From positions 1,860,001-1,924,000 of the forward strand of contig NZ_CP146092.1 in the NCBI RefSeq assembly GCF_037023145.1: DNA of 64,000 nt. The letters run 5' to 3'. The stretch's first letter is position 1. Each line of letters begins with the position of its first letter. Origin of the DNA: Ralstonia sp. RRA. GTDB taxonomy: Bacteria > Pseudomonadota > Gammaproteobacteria > Burkholderiales > Burkholderiaceae. Below, piece after piece: positions 1-8,004 of the stretch. Made by a program: the position numbers and the translations under genes. Below the pieces are notes generated by a model that was not told the DNA's origin, did not search any database, and saw only the letters and a program-made list of their open reading frames with translations.

Positions 1-1121
1 CCGACATCAACACCAAGCTCAGCGGCCTGGAAGGCGGCTCGGTCGGCCTCGTCCAACAGAACGCAGGCACCGGCGACATTACGGTGGCAGCGGCCACGGG
101 GGGCTCGGTGGTCAACTTTGCGGGCACGGCAGGCGGCCGCGTGCTGACCGGCGTGGCCAACGGTGTGAATGACAGTGATGCGGTGACGATTGCACAGCTG
201 CGCGCCACGGGCCTGATCGACTACACGGGCAAGGAAATTGGCGCGGTGACGTATGACGATCTGACGCTGGGCAGCGTGTCGCTGGGGGATACCACCGGCT
301 TGGGCACCTTCCTGAACAACGTGCGTGCGGGTGACATCTCCGCCGGCAGCAAGCAGGCCGTCAACGGTGGCCAGCTGTTTGCCATGCAGCAGAAGTACGA
401 CAAGCAGTTCAGCGACATGGATGACCGCGTGAAGGACATCGAAAGCGGTGGTGGCGTGGGCCCTGTCCTGCCCCCGGGCACGGGTGGCGGCGTTGGAGAG
501 GGCTCGGGCGGCCCGGGTTCGATCGTGGTGGGTGATGGTGCCGATGCCTCGGGCAAGAACAGCACGGCCATCGGTTCGGGCGCCAAGGCCTCGGGTGAAA
601 ACTCGGTGGCGCTGGGCAACAGCGCGGTGGCCGATCGCGACAACGAAGTGTCGGTCGGTGCGCCTGGTCAGGAACGCTTCCTGGGCAACGTGCGCGATGG
701 CGAACGTGATACCGATGCGGTGAATGTGCGCCAGTTGAACAACGCGATTGGCGGCCTGCAGAACCAGGTGGACACCAACCGCCGTGACGCCATGGGCGGT
801 ACCGCCGCGGCGATGGCGGTGGCGGGCTTGCCGCAGTCGTCGATGCCGGGCCGCACGTTCATGGCCGTCGCGGGCAGCACGTACGGCGGCGAGCAAGGTA
901 CTGCGCTGGGCGTGTCGTACATGTCCAAGGACGGCCGCTGGATGGTCAAGAGCGCAGTCAACACCAGCTCCCGCGGAGAAGTGGGCGCGGTGGTGGGGCG
1001 GCTTCTACTGGTAAGCCAAACCCGCAACGTCTCTAGCACGCACGTAAGACCTGCTCGCCTTCTGGTCTTGCTTTCCCAGCTCCTTCCTTGGGGGCGGATG
1101 GGTCAAACGTGCGGCACATAG
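1..1121 (+). CDS. Trimeric autotransporter adhesin (YadA/Hia type), 3' part, frameshifted at the end
   Basis: This is the C-terminal portion of a surface adhesin; the reading frame is open from base 3, so the start lies left of the window. Head/neck repeats are visible (VGDGADASGKNSTAIGSGA, then ENSVALGNSAVA, then a DTDAVNVRQL neck). They are followed by a coiled stretch and the beta-barrel anchor (AMAVAGLPQSS, GVSYMSKDG). Members of this family end in an aromatic residue. Here the frame reads past that point to a stop at 1119-1121, while the +1 frame gives GGFYW and a stop at 1012-1014. Either an extra base or a loss of two near 996-1000 breaks the last four or five residues, or this is an assembly error. 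A terminator follows directly. Family assignment is firm; functionality is uncertain. Confidence 0.88.
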   Translation, partial: DINTKLSGLEGGSVGLVQQNAGTGDITVAAATGGSVVNFAGTAGGRVLTGVANGVNDSDAVTIAQLRATGLIDYTGKEIGAVTYDDLTLGSVSLGDTTGLGTFLNNVRAGDISAGSKQAVNGGQLFAMQQKYDKQFSDMDDRVKDIESGGGVGPVLPPGTGGGVGEGSGGPGSIVVGDGADASGKNSTAIGSGAKASGENSVALGNSAVADRDNEVSVGAPGQERFLGNVRDGERDTDAVNVRQLNNAIGGLQNQVDTNRRDAMGGTAAAMAVAGLPQSSMPGRTFMAVAGSTYGGEQGTALGVSYMSKDGRWMVKSAVNTSSRGEVGAVVGRLLLVSQTRNVSSTHVRPARLLVLLSQLLPWGRMGQTCGT

Positions 1122-1125
1122 GGGG

Positions 1126-1156
1126 AAAGGGCCTCGGGAAACCGGGGCCTTTTTTT
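1126..1156 (+). terminator. Rho-independent terminator of the adhesin gene
   Basis: A 12-bp stem including two G-U pairs closes a GAAA tetraloop (1138-1141) and runs into seven T residues. It sits immediately after the adhesin frame and points the same way. Confidence 0.85.
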
Positions 1157-1256
1157 CATGGCGCGCTCGCGCGTGCATTGCAGCACGCCTAGTCAACCTC
1201 ATGCACCTGTGTGCATGTGCGCCCCCACCATGCAGCCAATGAGGTGAGAGCGTGTC

Positions 1257-1440
1257 TGCCGGATCCTGCACAACGTTGCCGAGTTGGTTGGGTGGAAGCA
1301 CGCGATGAAGAACAAGCTGGTCATCGCGCAGTACGCAGTGGACGAACCCGCTGCGCAAGTGCCCGACCGAGCGGCTGCGTGAGGTGATCAGCACACTGGG
1401 GCTGGAAGAACGGCATGAGCGGTGCTTTGCGCTGGCTTGA
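1257..1440 (+). pseudogene. Possible degenerate 3' gene remnant, unidentified
   Basis: Between the adhesin terminator and the next gene there is no intact reading frame. One frame reads AELVGWKHAMKNKLVIAQYA and stops near 1380. A second frame continues as TERLREVISTLGLEERHE and stops at 1440. Joined by a frameshift near 1365 they could be the tail of a lost gene. I do not recognise the family, and this may be chance. The rest of 1160-1515 shows only a short perfect hairpin at 1200-1217. Confidence 0.2.
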
Positions 1441-1515
1441 ATCGGCATTGGGTGGCATCGGCCTGCACGGCCTGATGGCATCCCCGCCCGTCTCGGGGAC
1501 ACGTCCGTCTGGTTG

Positions 1516-1794
1516 TTACTGGCTCTCGCCAGCCCGCTCTATGGCGGCAAGCACTTCCCACGTATCAGGGTTGATCTGACAGCCCTCCAACACCATCGAC
1601 ACGAACGCGCAGATGCCATCCAGAAACCCCGCGCGATATTCCGGCGGGTGCCTGCTGGTGTAGGTCAGTTCCCAGCGCAATGTGTCGGGTCGGAGCTTGC
1701 GGTGGACACGCAGGTCTGCCTGTGTATAGCGGAGGTAGTCCCGCGCGGCCAGTGCGCCGGTCAGGTAGATGCGACGTTGGGCAGGGGTCATCAT
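1516..1794 (-). CDS. Small phage-type hypothetical protein, 92 aa
   Basis: A basic 92-residue protein beginning MMTPAQRRIYLTGALAARDY, with no signal peptide or membrane segment. An AGGAGG ribosome site at about 1800-1806 lies some eight bases upstream of the ATG. The start overlaps the stop of the preceding 30-codon leader by ATGA, which suggests translational coupling. Its position matches the controlled gene of a c4-type antisense module: antisense RNA, leader peptide, then effector. In phage P1 that slot holds the antirepressor, but I see no antirepressor domain here. Coding status is likely; function is unknown. Confidence 0.6.
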   Translation of the reverse strand: MMTPAQRRIYLTGALAARDYLRYTQADLRVHRKLRPDTLRWELTYTSRHPPEYRAGFLDGICAFVSMVLEGCQINPDTWEVLAAIERAGESQ

Positions 1795-1883
1795 TGCGCG
1801 CCTCCTGACCGGCAGGAATGAAGGCAGCGTATGGGTGGGGATGGGTAAGACGCGGGGCGGTACCCGCTATAGACAGATGGCAT
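1791..1883 (-). CDS. Leader peptide of the c4-controlled unit, 30 codons
   Basis: The ATG at 1883 is preceded by CTTAGAGAGGC, the sequence complementary to the antisense box at 1971-1980, so ribosome access here would be what the antisense RNA controls. The reading frame is 30 codons and ends in an ATGA overlap with the 92-residue gene. In c4 systems such a leader or icd frame couples translation to the downstream gene. The peptide is rich in Pro, Ser and Arg. Assignment rests on context, not on homology. Confidence 0.4.
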   Translation of the reverse strand: MPSVYSGYRPASYPSPPIRCLHSCRSGGAQ

Positions 1884-1964
1884 GTCGGCCTCTCTAAGTT
1901 GCGTAGGAGGCTCGCCATCTCGTCGCCAGACGAGGGTGGCGGGCCTGACGGCGGGGCTGGCGAA

Positions 1965-2085
1965 CCGGCCCTTAGAGAACGACCGGCAGACCCGAAGGTC
2001 TCCCCACCCGGCCCGCCGTAAGAAACACAAGCGAGTGAGGGCGGACCGTCGCTTGCGCGACAGCCTCTCTAAGAACTGCTGTGCA
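1965..2085 (-). ncRNA. Candidate c4-type antisense RNA (phage immunity module)
   Basis: On the minus strand, CTTAGAGAGGC occurs twice: at about 2066-2074 and again just before the leader-peptide ATG (1891-1898). Between them, GTTCTCTAAG (1980-1971) is the exact complement of the shared core. The segment also holds a UUCG-capped hairpin (1988-2001) and complementary GGCGGGCC/GGCCCGCC blocks. Paired target boxes plus an internal complement are the hallmark of c4 RNAs of phages P1, P7 and their relatives. The boundaries are estimated. Confidence 0.5.
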
Positions 2086-2126
2086 GATCGCCAGACCCGG
2101 CTACCGTTGGTGCGGCAGCGGTGGCA

Positions 2127-2160
2127 ATTATAACGAGGAGGATTGCGCGCGGATTCTGAT
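2127..2160 (-). promoter_or_regulatory. Probable promoter of the c4-like transcript
   Basis: A perfect TATAAT -10 hexamer (2132-2127, minus strand) stands about 45 bases upstream of the first target box. No good -35 hexamer is visible at the usual spacing. Confidence 0.4.
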
Positions 2161-2185
2161 TCTTGGGCGCTAGATTGCAATCGCC

Positions 2186-2214
2186 CAAACAAAAGGCCGC
2201 CTTTGCAGGCGACC
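2186..2214 (-). terminator. Rho-independent terminator, minus strand
   Basis: A seven-pair stem (2195-2201 with 2208-2214, one G-U pair), loop TTTGCA, leads into TTTTGTTT on the minus strand. It ends transcription coming from higher coordinates and isolates the c4-like unit from the fimbrial operon. Confidence 0.65.
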
Positions 2215-2305
2215 TCCATCACATCATGTCGTTAGCATTGCGCTTGGCACCTGTCTTTGCACGACGCGCCAGCAACTTCGCCGCGTTGAAAACACTGGCA
2301 CCAAA
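2215..2305 (-). other. Short open stretch between two terminators, possible gene tail
   Basis: A minus-strand frame reads GASVFNAAKLLARRAKTGAK and reaches a TGA just before the terminator at 2186-2214, as a real gene end would. Its upstream part is the terminator of the fimbrial operon, so any gene here has lost its start. It may be a scar at the left edge of the inserted fimbrial cluster. Confidence 0.2.
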
Positions 2306-2331
2306 TAAAAAAACCGGCCACGTAGGCCGGT
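2306..2331 (-). terminator. Terminator of the fimbrial operon
   Basis: Perfect ACCGGCC/GGCCGGT stem with a five-base loop, followed by seven T residues on the minus strand, 20 bases after the last chaperone stop codon. Confidence 0.9.
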
Positions 2332-2351
2332 CATGTCACCCGCTTCGACAC

Positions 2352-3101
2352 TCAGGGGGCAATTTGCGCGTCGGTTTTTTTGTCACTGCCGAAATCGTCA
2401 ATCCACGTAAAAGAGAGTCTGCCCTCACCTTGCTGAAGCGCCTGGACTGGCACAGGCAACTCAATGGATGACAACGGCGGCACCACACCATCGCCCGTTT
2501 CCAACGGCGTCTTTGCGTCGCCCAACTCGACAGTCGCCAGGTTGACATGCCACGGCGTGGGGTTGTCGATATGCAGCTTGCGCTCGTTACCTTGCCCCAC
2601 CCAGCGCCAACGCAACATGGCCGGCGCTTCGGCGGCGCTACCCGGCAGACCTGATGGCCGGTAGAACAGCTTGATGCGCGACCTGACAGCCAGATTCAGC
2701 TTGGCATCGGCTGTGTTGGAGCGTTCCGGCACATCCAGCACGTTGATATAAAACAGGGATTCACGATCGGTGGCCAACGCTGCGCGGTCAACCGTCAGAA
2801 TCCGGATCGCCTGCTGGCTGTCGGGCTCCAGCCGGAAAAACGGCTTCGAAACGATGAATGGGATTTTCAGCTGCGCGGGGTCAACAAAGCGGTCCCCCTG
2901 ATCCAACCAGAGTTGAAACAACGCTGGGCGCTTGCCCGAATGGATGATCGGCAGCGCTTGTTCGCGGTCAGCCTGCGTCAGGATGACACGGGTTAAGCCA
3001 AGGCTGGTGCCGCCGCTCTCACCGCCAGCGTAGGCGGCAAACGGTGCGCAGCAGGCCAGCACCGCACCGGCCAGAGCACGCGCAAGAGCCCATGATTTCA
3101 T
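2352..3101 (-). CDS. Fimbrial periplasmic chaperone 3 (PapD type)
   Basis: A 249-residue periplasmic chaperone with a signal peptide (MKSWALARALAGAVLACC...AYA). The first Ig-like domain carries TRVILTQADRE and a hydrophobic strand ending RSRIKLFYRP, the conserved Lys/Arg region that binds the C terminus of pilus subunits. It would cap and deliver subunits, probably the adjacent adhesin, to the usher. A start at 3110 is also possible, but GGAG then abuts the ATG with no spacing; the ATG at 3101 has nine bases and leads directly into the signal peptide. It is the last gene of the operon, 54 bases after the adhesin. It is the third chaperone in one cluster and clearly diverged from the other two. 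Confidence 0.9.
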   Translation of the reverse strand: MKSWALARALAGAVLACCAPFAAYAGGESGGTSLGLTRVILTQADREQALPIIHSGKRPALFQLWLDQGDRFVDPAQLKIPFIVSKPFFRLEPDSQQAIRILTVDRAALATDRESLFYINVLDVPERSNTADAKLNLAVRSRIKLFYRPSGLPGSAAEAPAMLRWRWVGQGNERKLHIDNPTPWHVNLATVELGDAKTPLETGDGVVPPLSSIELPVPVQALQQGEGRLSFTWIDDFGSDKKTDAQIAP

Positions 3102-3163
3102 GTACGACATCTCCGTGCGGCGCTGTTGTCCAGCGCACGGCTGGACGCTGGGCCAGCGCTGGT

Positions 3164-4288
3164 TTAACGATAGTCGATTGTAAACGTCGCCTCAGCCTCA
3201 ACTTTTCCTGGGCTCACGGTAGGCGCCGTCTGGTACAGGGCCGCGCGCAACGGAACCGTATAGTTGCCGGCCAAGCCAGAAAAACCGGGCACATCATATG
3301 CCGTGCCAAACGCCAGCGTGCTTTCCGTACTGCCGCTCAGGCGCCGCACGCGCACACCGAGGCCGGTTGCCCCACCCGCTTTCAGTGCCAGCACACCATC
3401 CGTCGCACTGATGGGCGTGATGACCGGGTCCAACTGGTATGTCATGGACGTACCTGCTGGGCAACTGGTCAGGGCCAAATTGAAATCGCGCTGTGCCGGG
3501 GTGGAACCCACACCGGTAAAGCGGCTTGCATCAACGGAGCCAAAATCCACCTCCACGTTGGAGGTCGTGCATGCAGGCCGAACCACGCTGGTTTTTCCTC
3601 CAATGGTGTAGTTCGTCTCTGGTACTGTGCCGAAGTATTGAGCCGGCGGCAAGGCGGCCCAAGCACTGGGCTGAGATCTCGCAATGACAACACCATCCAG
3701 GTCAATGGTCCCAGAACCCACTGCACCTGTCGTCCGTACCAATGCAATAGCCACCCGCTCACGTAAAGACTCGGTGCCCGAGCCACCGCCGGAGAGCCCG
3801 CCCGCTGCGGCTGCCACTACCCCCGTGGTGGCGCTATAGGACTTGTAGTAACTGCAACTCGCAACAGGACTAGAACCGCAACCGATGGTGTAACTGCTAT
3901 AGTTGGCTCCAGCAACTGCAATCCCAATTCCTGGCACACCGCTCTCGAATACAGCAATGGTGGCGTGGCCAGCATCTGGCGCGGTCACGGTCGTATCAGT
4001 AATACTCTTGCCTCCGCTATACACCAATGTGGTTCGCGACCCACCACTGGAACCGGAACCGCTGGACACATTGATAGAGCAGCTGTATCGGACCGGCATG
4101 GTTGTTGCAACCCAAGTTGACAGTAGCTGACCCTTAGTCGCGCTGGCCGGCACCGTTATCGTAGCCGGCAGCGATAGCACTACAGTGCCGCCTCCCGTGC
4201 AGCGTACGCTGCTCGACGCATGCGCCGCACCTGCTATGAGCAGCATCACGGCCATTGGCAGCAGGCGCTCCATCACAAACTTATTCAT
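3164..4288 (-). CDS. Two-domain fimbrial tip adhesin
   Basis: About 374 residues with a signal peptide (MNKFVMERLLPMAVMLLIAGAAHA). The N-terminal half is rich in Ser, Gly and Cys and would be the receptor-binding domain. The C-terminal half begins near PACTTSNVEVDFG and ends ATFTIDYR, the usual alternating, aromatic-ended donor-strand acceptor of a pilin domain. This length and split are typical of FimH- or PapG-like tip adhesins rather than structural pilins. The start chosen has GGAG eight bases upstream; a longer frame back to 4318 has no ribosome site. It follows the usher by 94 bases. The receptor cannot be read from sequence. Confidence 0.82.
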   Translation of the reverse strand: MNKFVMERLLPMAVMLLIAGAAHASSSVRCTGGGTVVLSLPATITVPASATKGQLLSTWVATTMPVRYSCSINVSSGSGSSGGSRTTLVYSGGKSITDTTVTAPDAGHATIAVFESGVPGIGIAVAGANYSSYTIGCGSSPVASCSYYKSYSATTGVVAAAAGGLSGGGSGTESLRERVAIALVRTTGAVGSGTIDLDGVVIARSQPSAWAALPPAQYFGTVPETNYTIGGKTSVVRPACTTSNVEVDFGSVDASRFTGVGSTPAQRDFNLALTSCPAGTSMTYQLDPVITPISATDGVLALKAGGATGLGVRVRRLSGSTESTLAFGTAYDVPGFSGLAGNYTVPLRAALYQTAPTVSPGKVEAEATFTIDYR

Positions 4289-4382
4289 TTCATCCGCTCC
4301 GTTCTGAGCACACCACACTCAATATTCAACATGGAAACTCGCGCGCTTTGGCGCCGCTTCAATTTCCGCCCCTGCGGCGCAT

Positions 4383-7010
4383 TTAGCGCGCCGTTCTTGC
4401 CGCCAGCGGCGTCATGTTCCGGTTCTTCGTCAGCACATCAACCCGGCACTTGGTGACCACCAATTCGCCACTGGCCACACCGGCCAGGCTGTAGTCGATC
4501 GCACACTGCTGCGCGGCACCTTGGCCCCAGTTCACGGACAGGCGCCCCTTTTCTTCCACACCCCGCACCCACAACCGGCTGCCCTGGCCCACCACGCCCA
4601 CCACGTCGCCGGCTTCGTTGGTCACTTCCACACCAAACGGCAGCGGTTGACCATTGTCTTGCGGCGCCTCGATCAGTGCGCTGCGGCCGCTGACGGTGGG
4701 AACCGTCACCTTTACGATTGCGCCGGCGGTGGGCACCGTCATCACAGAAGCGACCTTCAGATCGATATCCAAGGGCAGGCCCTTCGGGTCCACCGTCACA
4801 TCGTTGCGGCGGTAGGGGCTCAGATACGGCACCACGGCAAACCCCTGGGCGTTGGTTTTCACGCCCACCGCGTTACCAATCTGCGCGCCTTCTGCGTTGG
4901 GCACTTCCACAATACCAATGGTGTCGCCCAATTGCTGCGAGAACGCAACGCCGCCCTTGTGCAGCACCACGCCCCCCGAAGCGCCCACCGACAACTGGCG
5001 GCTGCCCGAGGCCTGGCTGAAGCTGGCATTGAGGTCGGCAACCGGCAGGTTGTAGTTCAGGCCACCGCCCACGTTGTTGTTGCCGGTGCTATGGCCCACC
5101 GAAGCGTTGTAACTGCCCTGGCGGTTTTCGCCAAAGCTGCCGCTCAGGTTGCTGTTGATGCTCGAGCCGCCGTTGCTGCTACGGTTGAAGCTGGTGCTCA
5201 TCGACGGCGCATTGCTGCCTGCCTTGCCCAGCGGAATACTCACGTTCAGGCTGATGGTGTTGTTGGTACGCGTAGCACCACCGTTGAACAGCGACTGTTC
5301 CATCGTGCGCTGAACGTTGATGTTGTAGTTGATGCGGCGCCACGAGTTACTGTAGCCGGCCGAGTAGCTGGTGGTGCGTTGGCTGTTGCTCCAATAGTTG
5401 GCGCTGCTGCCGCTGATATACAGCGAGCCATTGCCTTCGCCCAACCGCTGGTTGACGGTCAGATCAACACGGCTGCGCTGGCGTTGCACATTCTGCCCGT
5501 CCAGCCCGGCGCTCAGGTTGTCGCGCAGGCGCGCCGCGTCCGACAGCGACAGGTAGCCCTGCGTGGAATACCGATAGGCCGCCACCGAGAAATAGGTACC
5601 GGTGGTGACCATGTTCTTGCTGTAGGTCACGCGGTAGGACTGACCCGACATGGTGCTGCCAAAACCGGGCATCTGGCCGGGCAGGTTTGTCCTGGACGCA
5701 GTCACGTCACCCGAGAAAGCACCCAAGCGCGTGTTGACTGCGCCGCCAAACAGCGCAGCCCCGTAGCCTTGCGATGCTGTCACGCCGCCAAAGAGCGTGA
5801 CCTGGTTGCTGATGCCGCGACGCAGCGTTGCTTCCACAAAGCCGGGCTCGCTGCCTGCGGTGGCATTGCGCAGCTTGCCAGCCGTCACGCTATAGCGCTG
5901 CTGGCCTTCGCGCAGCAGTTGCGGCACGGCGGCAAAGGGCACGGTGAAACGCTGCACGCGGCCGTCGGCCTCGGTCACCTCAACCTGCAGGTCACCGCCG
6001 TAGGACGTGCCGTAAAGGTCTGCGATTTCAAACGGGCCGGGCGACACCATGGTTTCGTAGACGACCGTGCCAAGCTGGCGGATCGTCACGCGCGCGTTGG
6101 TCTGCGCAATACCACGTACAACCGGCGCGTAGCTGCTCTCGGAATCGGGCAGCATCCGCTCGTCGCTGCTGATGTTGGCGCCGCGATAGTTGACGCTGTC
6201 GAAAATGTCGCCGTTGGTGGTGAAGTCACCCAGCGTGAGCTGCGCTTCCAACTTTGGCACGGCGCGCTGAACGTAGGTACGCCCCGCACTGTAGTGCGTG
6301 CCGGCGCCGCTGGTGTCCGAAAGATAGCCGTCGTGACGGAAGCGCCATGCGCCCACGTTCGCGCCAGCATTGAGCACCACGCTGGTGGTGTAGTTGCTGC
6401 CACCCCCGCTGCTGTTCAAGCGCAGGTGGTTGGCGCTGTAGCCCACGCGCGCGGCGGTGATGCCGTCGTCCCAAAGCTCCGGGCTCACCCACCCGCGCGG
6501 ATCGCGTGCCAGATAAGCCTGCGGAATACTGACGTCGAGCACCTGCTCACCGGCATCAAAGCTGACGGTGGCGTCGGGAATGTAGTTGGACAGGGCATCG
6601 CAGAACGTCTCTTTCGGCAGCGGGCGCAGCCGTGTTACCTCGCCCGTTTGCTCCGACACCACCCGCCGTGCTTCCACACGCGTGGCGTTCAGGCCAAACA
6701 GGTCTACCAGCTGGGGCGTCAGGCAGACGGCGGTGCTGCCGTCATCCATGGCGCGCACTTCCACATCACGACGGCCAACAGTCGCGCCGTTGATTCGGAC
6801 GTCGGCACTGTAGATGCCCGGCAACATGTCGCCCTTCTCGAAACGATCCAGATCAACCTGCTGCGCGGATTTGCCGTACAGGAAGTTGCGGTTGAACTCA
6901 ACGGCCTGCGATGCCATCGCAGCCGACGGCAACAGCAACGTGGACATCACCGCTTGAGCCAGTTGGCTTCGTCGCAACCCGATGAGGGTCAGAGGTGAAT
7001 TGCGGGACAT
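4383..7010 (-). CDS. Fimbrial outer-membrane usher (FimD/PapC family)
   Basis: An 875-residue usher, the normal size, with an N-terminal signal region and the FNRNFLYGKSAQQVDLDRFE start of the mature protein that receives chaperone-subunit complexes. The central part has the long Ser/Asn/Gly-rich beta-strand pattern of the 24-stranded pore, with a plug region (VYETMVSPGPFEIADLY). The C-terminal domains include VPTAGAIVKV and a paired-Cys end (QQCAIDYSL, VTKCRVDV). The ATG at 7010 precedes a clear signal sequence; a frame back to 7076 runs through a hairpin and is not preferred. The ribosome site is weak, which may keep usher levels low. Confidence 0.93.
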   Translation of the reverse strand: MSRNSPLTLIGLRRSQLAQAVMSTLLLPSAAMASQAVEFNRNFLYGKSAQQVDLDRFEKGDMLPGIYSADVRINGATVGRRDVEVRAMDDGSTAVCLTPQLVDLFGLNATRVEARRVVSEQTGEVTRLRPLPKETFCDALSNYIPDATVSFDAGEQVLDVSIPQAYLARDPRGWVSPELWDDGITAARVGYSANHLRLNSSGGGSNYTTSVVLNAGANVGAWRFRHDGYLSDTSGAGTHYSAGRTYVQRAVPKLEAQLTLGDFTTNGDIFDSVNYRGANISSDERMLPDSESSYAPVVRGIAQTNARVTIRQLGTVVYETMVSPGPFEIADLYGTSYGGDLQVEVTEADGRVQRFTVPFAAVPQLLREGQQRYSVTAGKLRNATAGSEPGFVEATLRRGISNQVTLFGGVTASQGYGAALFGGAVNTRLGAFSGDVTASRTNLPGQMPGFGSTMSGQSYRVTYSKNMVTTGTYFSVAAYRYSTQGYLSLSDAARLRDNLSAGLDGQNVQRQRSRVDLTVNQRLGEGNGSLYISGSSANYWSNSQRTTSYSAGYSNSWRRINYNINVQRTMEQSLFNGGATRTNNTISLNVSIPLGKAGSNAPSMSTSFNRSSNGGSSINSNLSGSFGENRQGSYNASVGHSTGNNNVGGGLNYNLPVADLNASFSQASGSRQLSVGASGGVVLHKGGVAFSQQLGDTIGIVEVPNAEGAQIGNAVGVKTNAQGFAVVPYLSPYRRNDVTVDPKGLPLDIDLKVASVMTVPTAGAIVKVTVPTVSGRSALIEAPQDNGQPLPFGVEVTNEAGDVVGVVGQGSRLWVRGVEEKGRLSVNWGQGAAQQCAIDYSLAGVASGELVVTKCRVDVLTKNRNMTPLAARTAR

Positions 7011-7043
7011 AGCTGGATGCTCGGGAAAATTTGGGCGCAGGAA

Positions 7044-7070
7044 TGCGCCCACGCAAATGCGTGGGGCGCA
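7044..7070 (-). other. Inverted repeat between chaperone 2 and usher
   Basis: TGCGCCCACGCA (7044-7055) faces TGCGTGGGGCGCA (7058-7070), a 12-bp stem with one bulged base and almost no loop, 34 bases upstream of the usher ATG. There is no T tract. It may be an mRNA processing or attenuation point lowering usher expression. Confidence 0.4.
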
Positions 7071-7137
7071 CCACACTTGGGGAAACGGGAACTACGAGAA
7101 ACGAGAACTACAAGATGCGATGCCGCGTCTGGTGCGG

Positions 7138-7911
7138 TCAGCGCGCGGCTTGTGCCAGCGGAACCGATTGGGCGCGCACTGCGCCTTGGTCATTCACGTA
7201 CTGGAACTGCACGTCGCCAGCCGCAGGCTTGTGATTCAGGCCTTTGAGCGGAAACACAGCAACAGACGCCGGTGCCACCAGGCCGATGTCGCTATACGGG
7301 TAGTTCTGCCCATTGGCGCTCAAACCCACGCTGCTGAAGTTGACGTAGTACGGCGTCGGATTGTTGGCTTGCAGAGCCCAGCCGCTGCCATGAGCAATGA
7401 CAGACCATTGCAGGTGTTCATGGGCCTCTGCAGCATCCACTGCATTCAACCCTTCTGGGCGATAGATCAGCTTCAGACGCGTACGCACGCTGAGCTGCAT
7501 GTAGTTGTTTGGGGCCGCCTCAGCTTCAGACTTGGCAGAAGGCGTGGGCGGAATGTCCAGCACGTTCAGCCAGTACAGGCTCTCGCGATCCTTCGGCAGG
7601 TCTGCTGCAGTCGACAGGATGCGCAGCACCTGGCTCTTACCTTGATCAAGACGGAACATCGGGGGCCGCAACACGAAGGGCGCATTCGCCGCTTCCGGTG
7701 TCGACCGTTCATTGCTGCCATCGTCTGTCCATGCCTGGACCAGTGCAGCACGCTTGCCGGTGTTCTGGACTCGGACGGTCACTTCACGTTCCTTGCCCGG
7801 AAAGAGGACTCGGGTGCCGTGCACAATGACCTCGGCTTGTGCAGCCACGCTCGCAAACAAGGCAAGCGGCGCCAGTACGCAAGCACCAACTAGATGGCTT
7901 TTGATCTTCAT
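7138..7911 (-). CDS. Fimbrial periplasmic chaperone 2 (PapD type)
   Basis: A 257-residue chaperone with a cleavable signal peptide (ending SVAAQA). It has GTRVLFPGKEREVTVRVQN in the first domain, PPMFRLDQGKSQVLRI, ESLYWLNVLDIPP, and the subunit-binding strand VRTRLKLIYRPEGL. GGGAGG lies eight bases before the ATG. It sits between the two pilin genes and the usher, so it is probably the main chaperone for the pilins. The preceding intergenic region carries two strong hairpins that may separate its expression from that of pilin B. Confidence 0.92.
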   Translation of the reverse strand: MKIKSHLVGACVLAPLALFASVAAQAEVIVHGTRVLFPGKEREVTVRVQNTGKRAALVQAWTDDGSNERSTPEAANAPFVLRPPMFRLDQGKSQVLRILSTAADLPKDRESLYWLNVLDIPPTPSAKSEAEAAPNNYMQLSVRTRLKLIYRPEGLNAVDAAEAHEHLQWSVIAHGSGWALQANNPTPYYVNFSSVGLSANGQNYPYSDIGLVAPASVAVFPLKGLNHKPAAGDVQFQYVNDQGAVRAQSVPLAQAAR

Positions 7912-7935
7912 TGTGCATTCCTCCCTTGAGTTTGC

Positions 7936-7980
7936 CCTGGGAGCACCCAGGAAATGGCTGGGGCCAGAAGCGCCCCAGCC
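7936..7980 (-). other. Two stem-loops after pilin B
   Basis: Going downstream from the pilin B stop there is first a nine-pair stem (7956-7964 with 7972-7980), then a perfect CCTGGG/CCCAGG stem (7936-7951). Neither is followed by a T tract. Such structures at the 3' end of pilin mRNAs often protect the pilin message or damp read-through into chaperone and usher. Confidence 0.55.
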
Positions 7981-8004
7981 GCTGCAATCAACCGTTCAGG
8001 TCGA

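Noticed and set aside
1005..1502. 165-codon minus-strand frame over the adhesin 3' end
   Set aside because: Crosses the adhesin terminator, no ribosome site and no recognisable domain.
1791..2222. 143-codon minus-strand frame as a full gene
   Set aside because: Its first part reads through a terminator and a structured RNA from a GTG codon; only the last 30 codons (ATG at 1883) are kept as a leader peptide.
4521..6998. 825-codon open frame antisense to the usher
   Set aside because: His/Ala/Val-rich mirror of a GC-rich gene, no domain, no ribosome site; the usher on the other strand is unmistakable.
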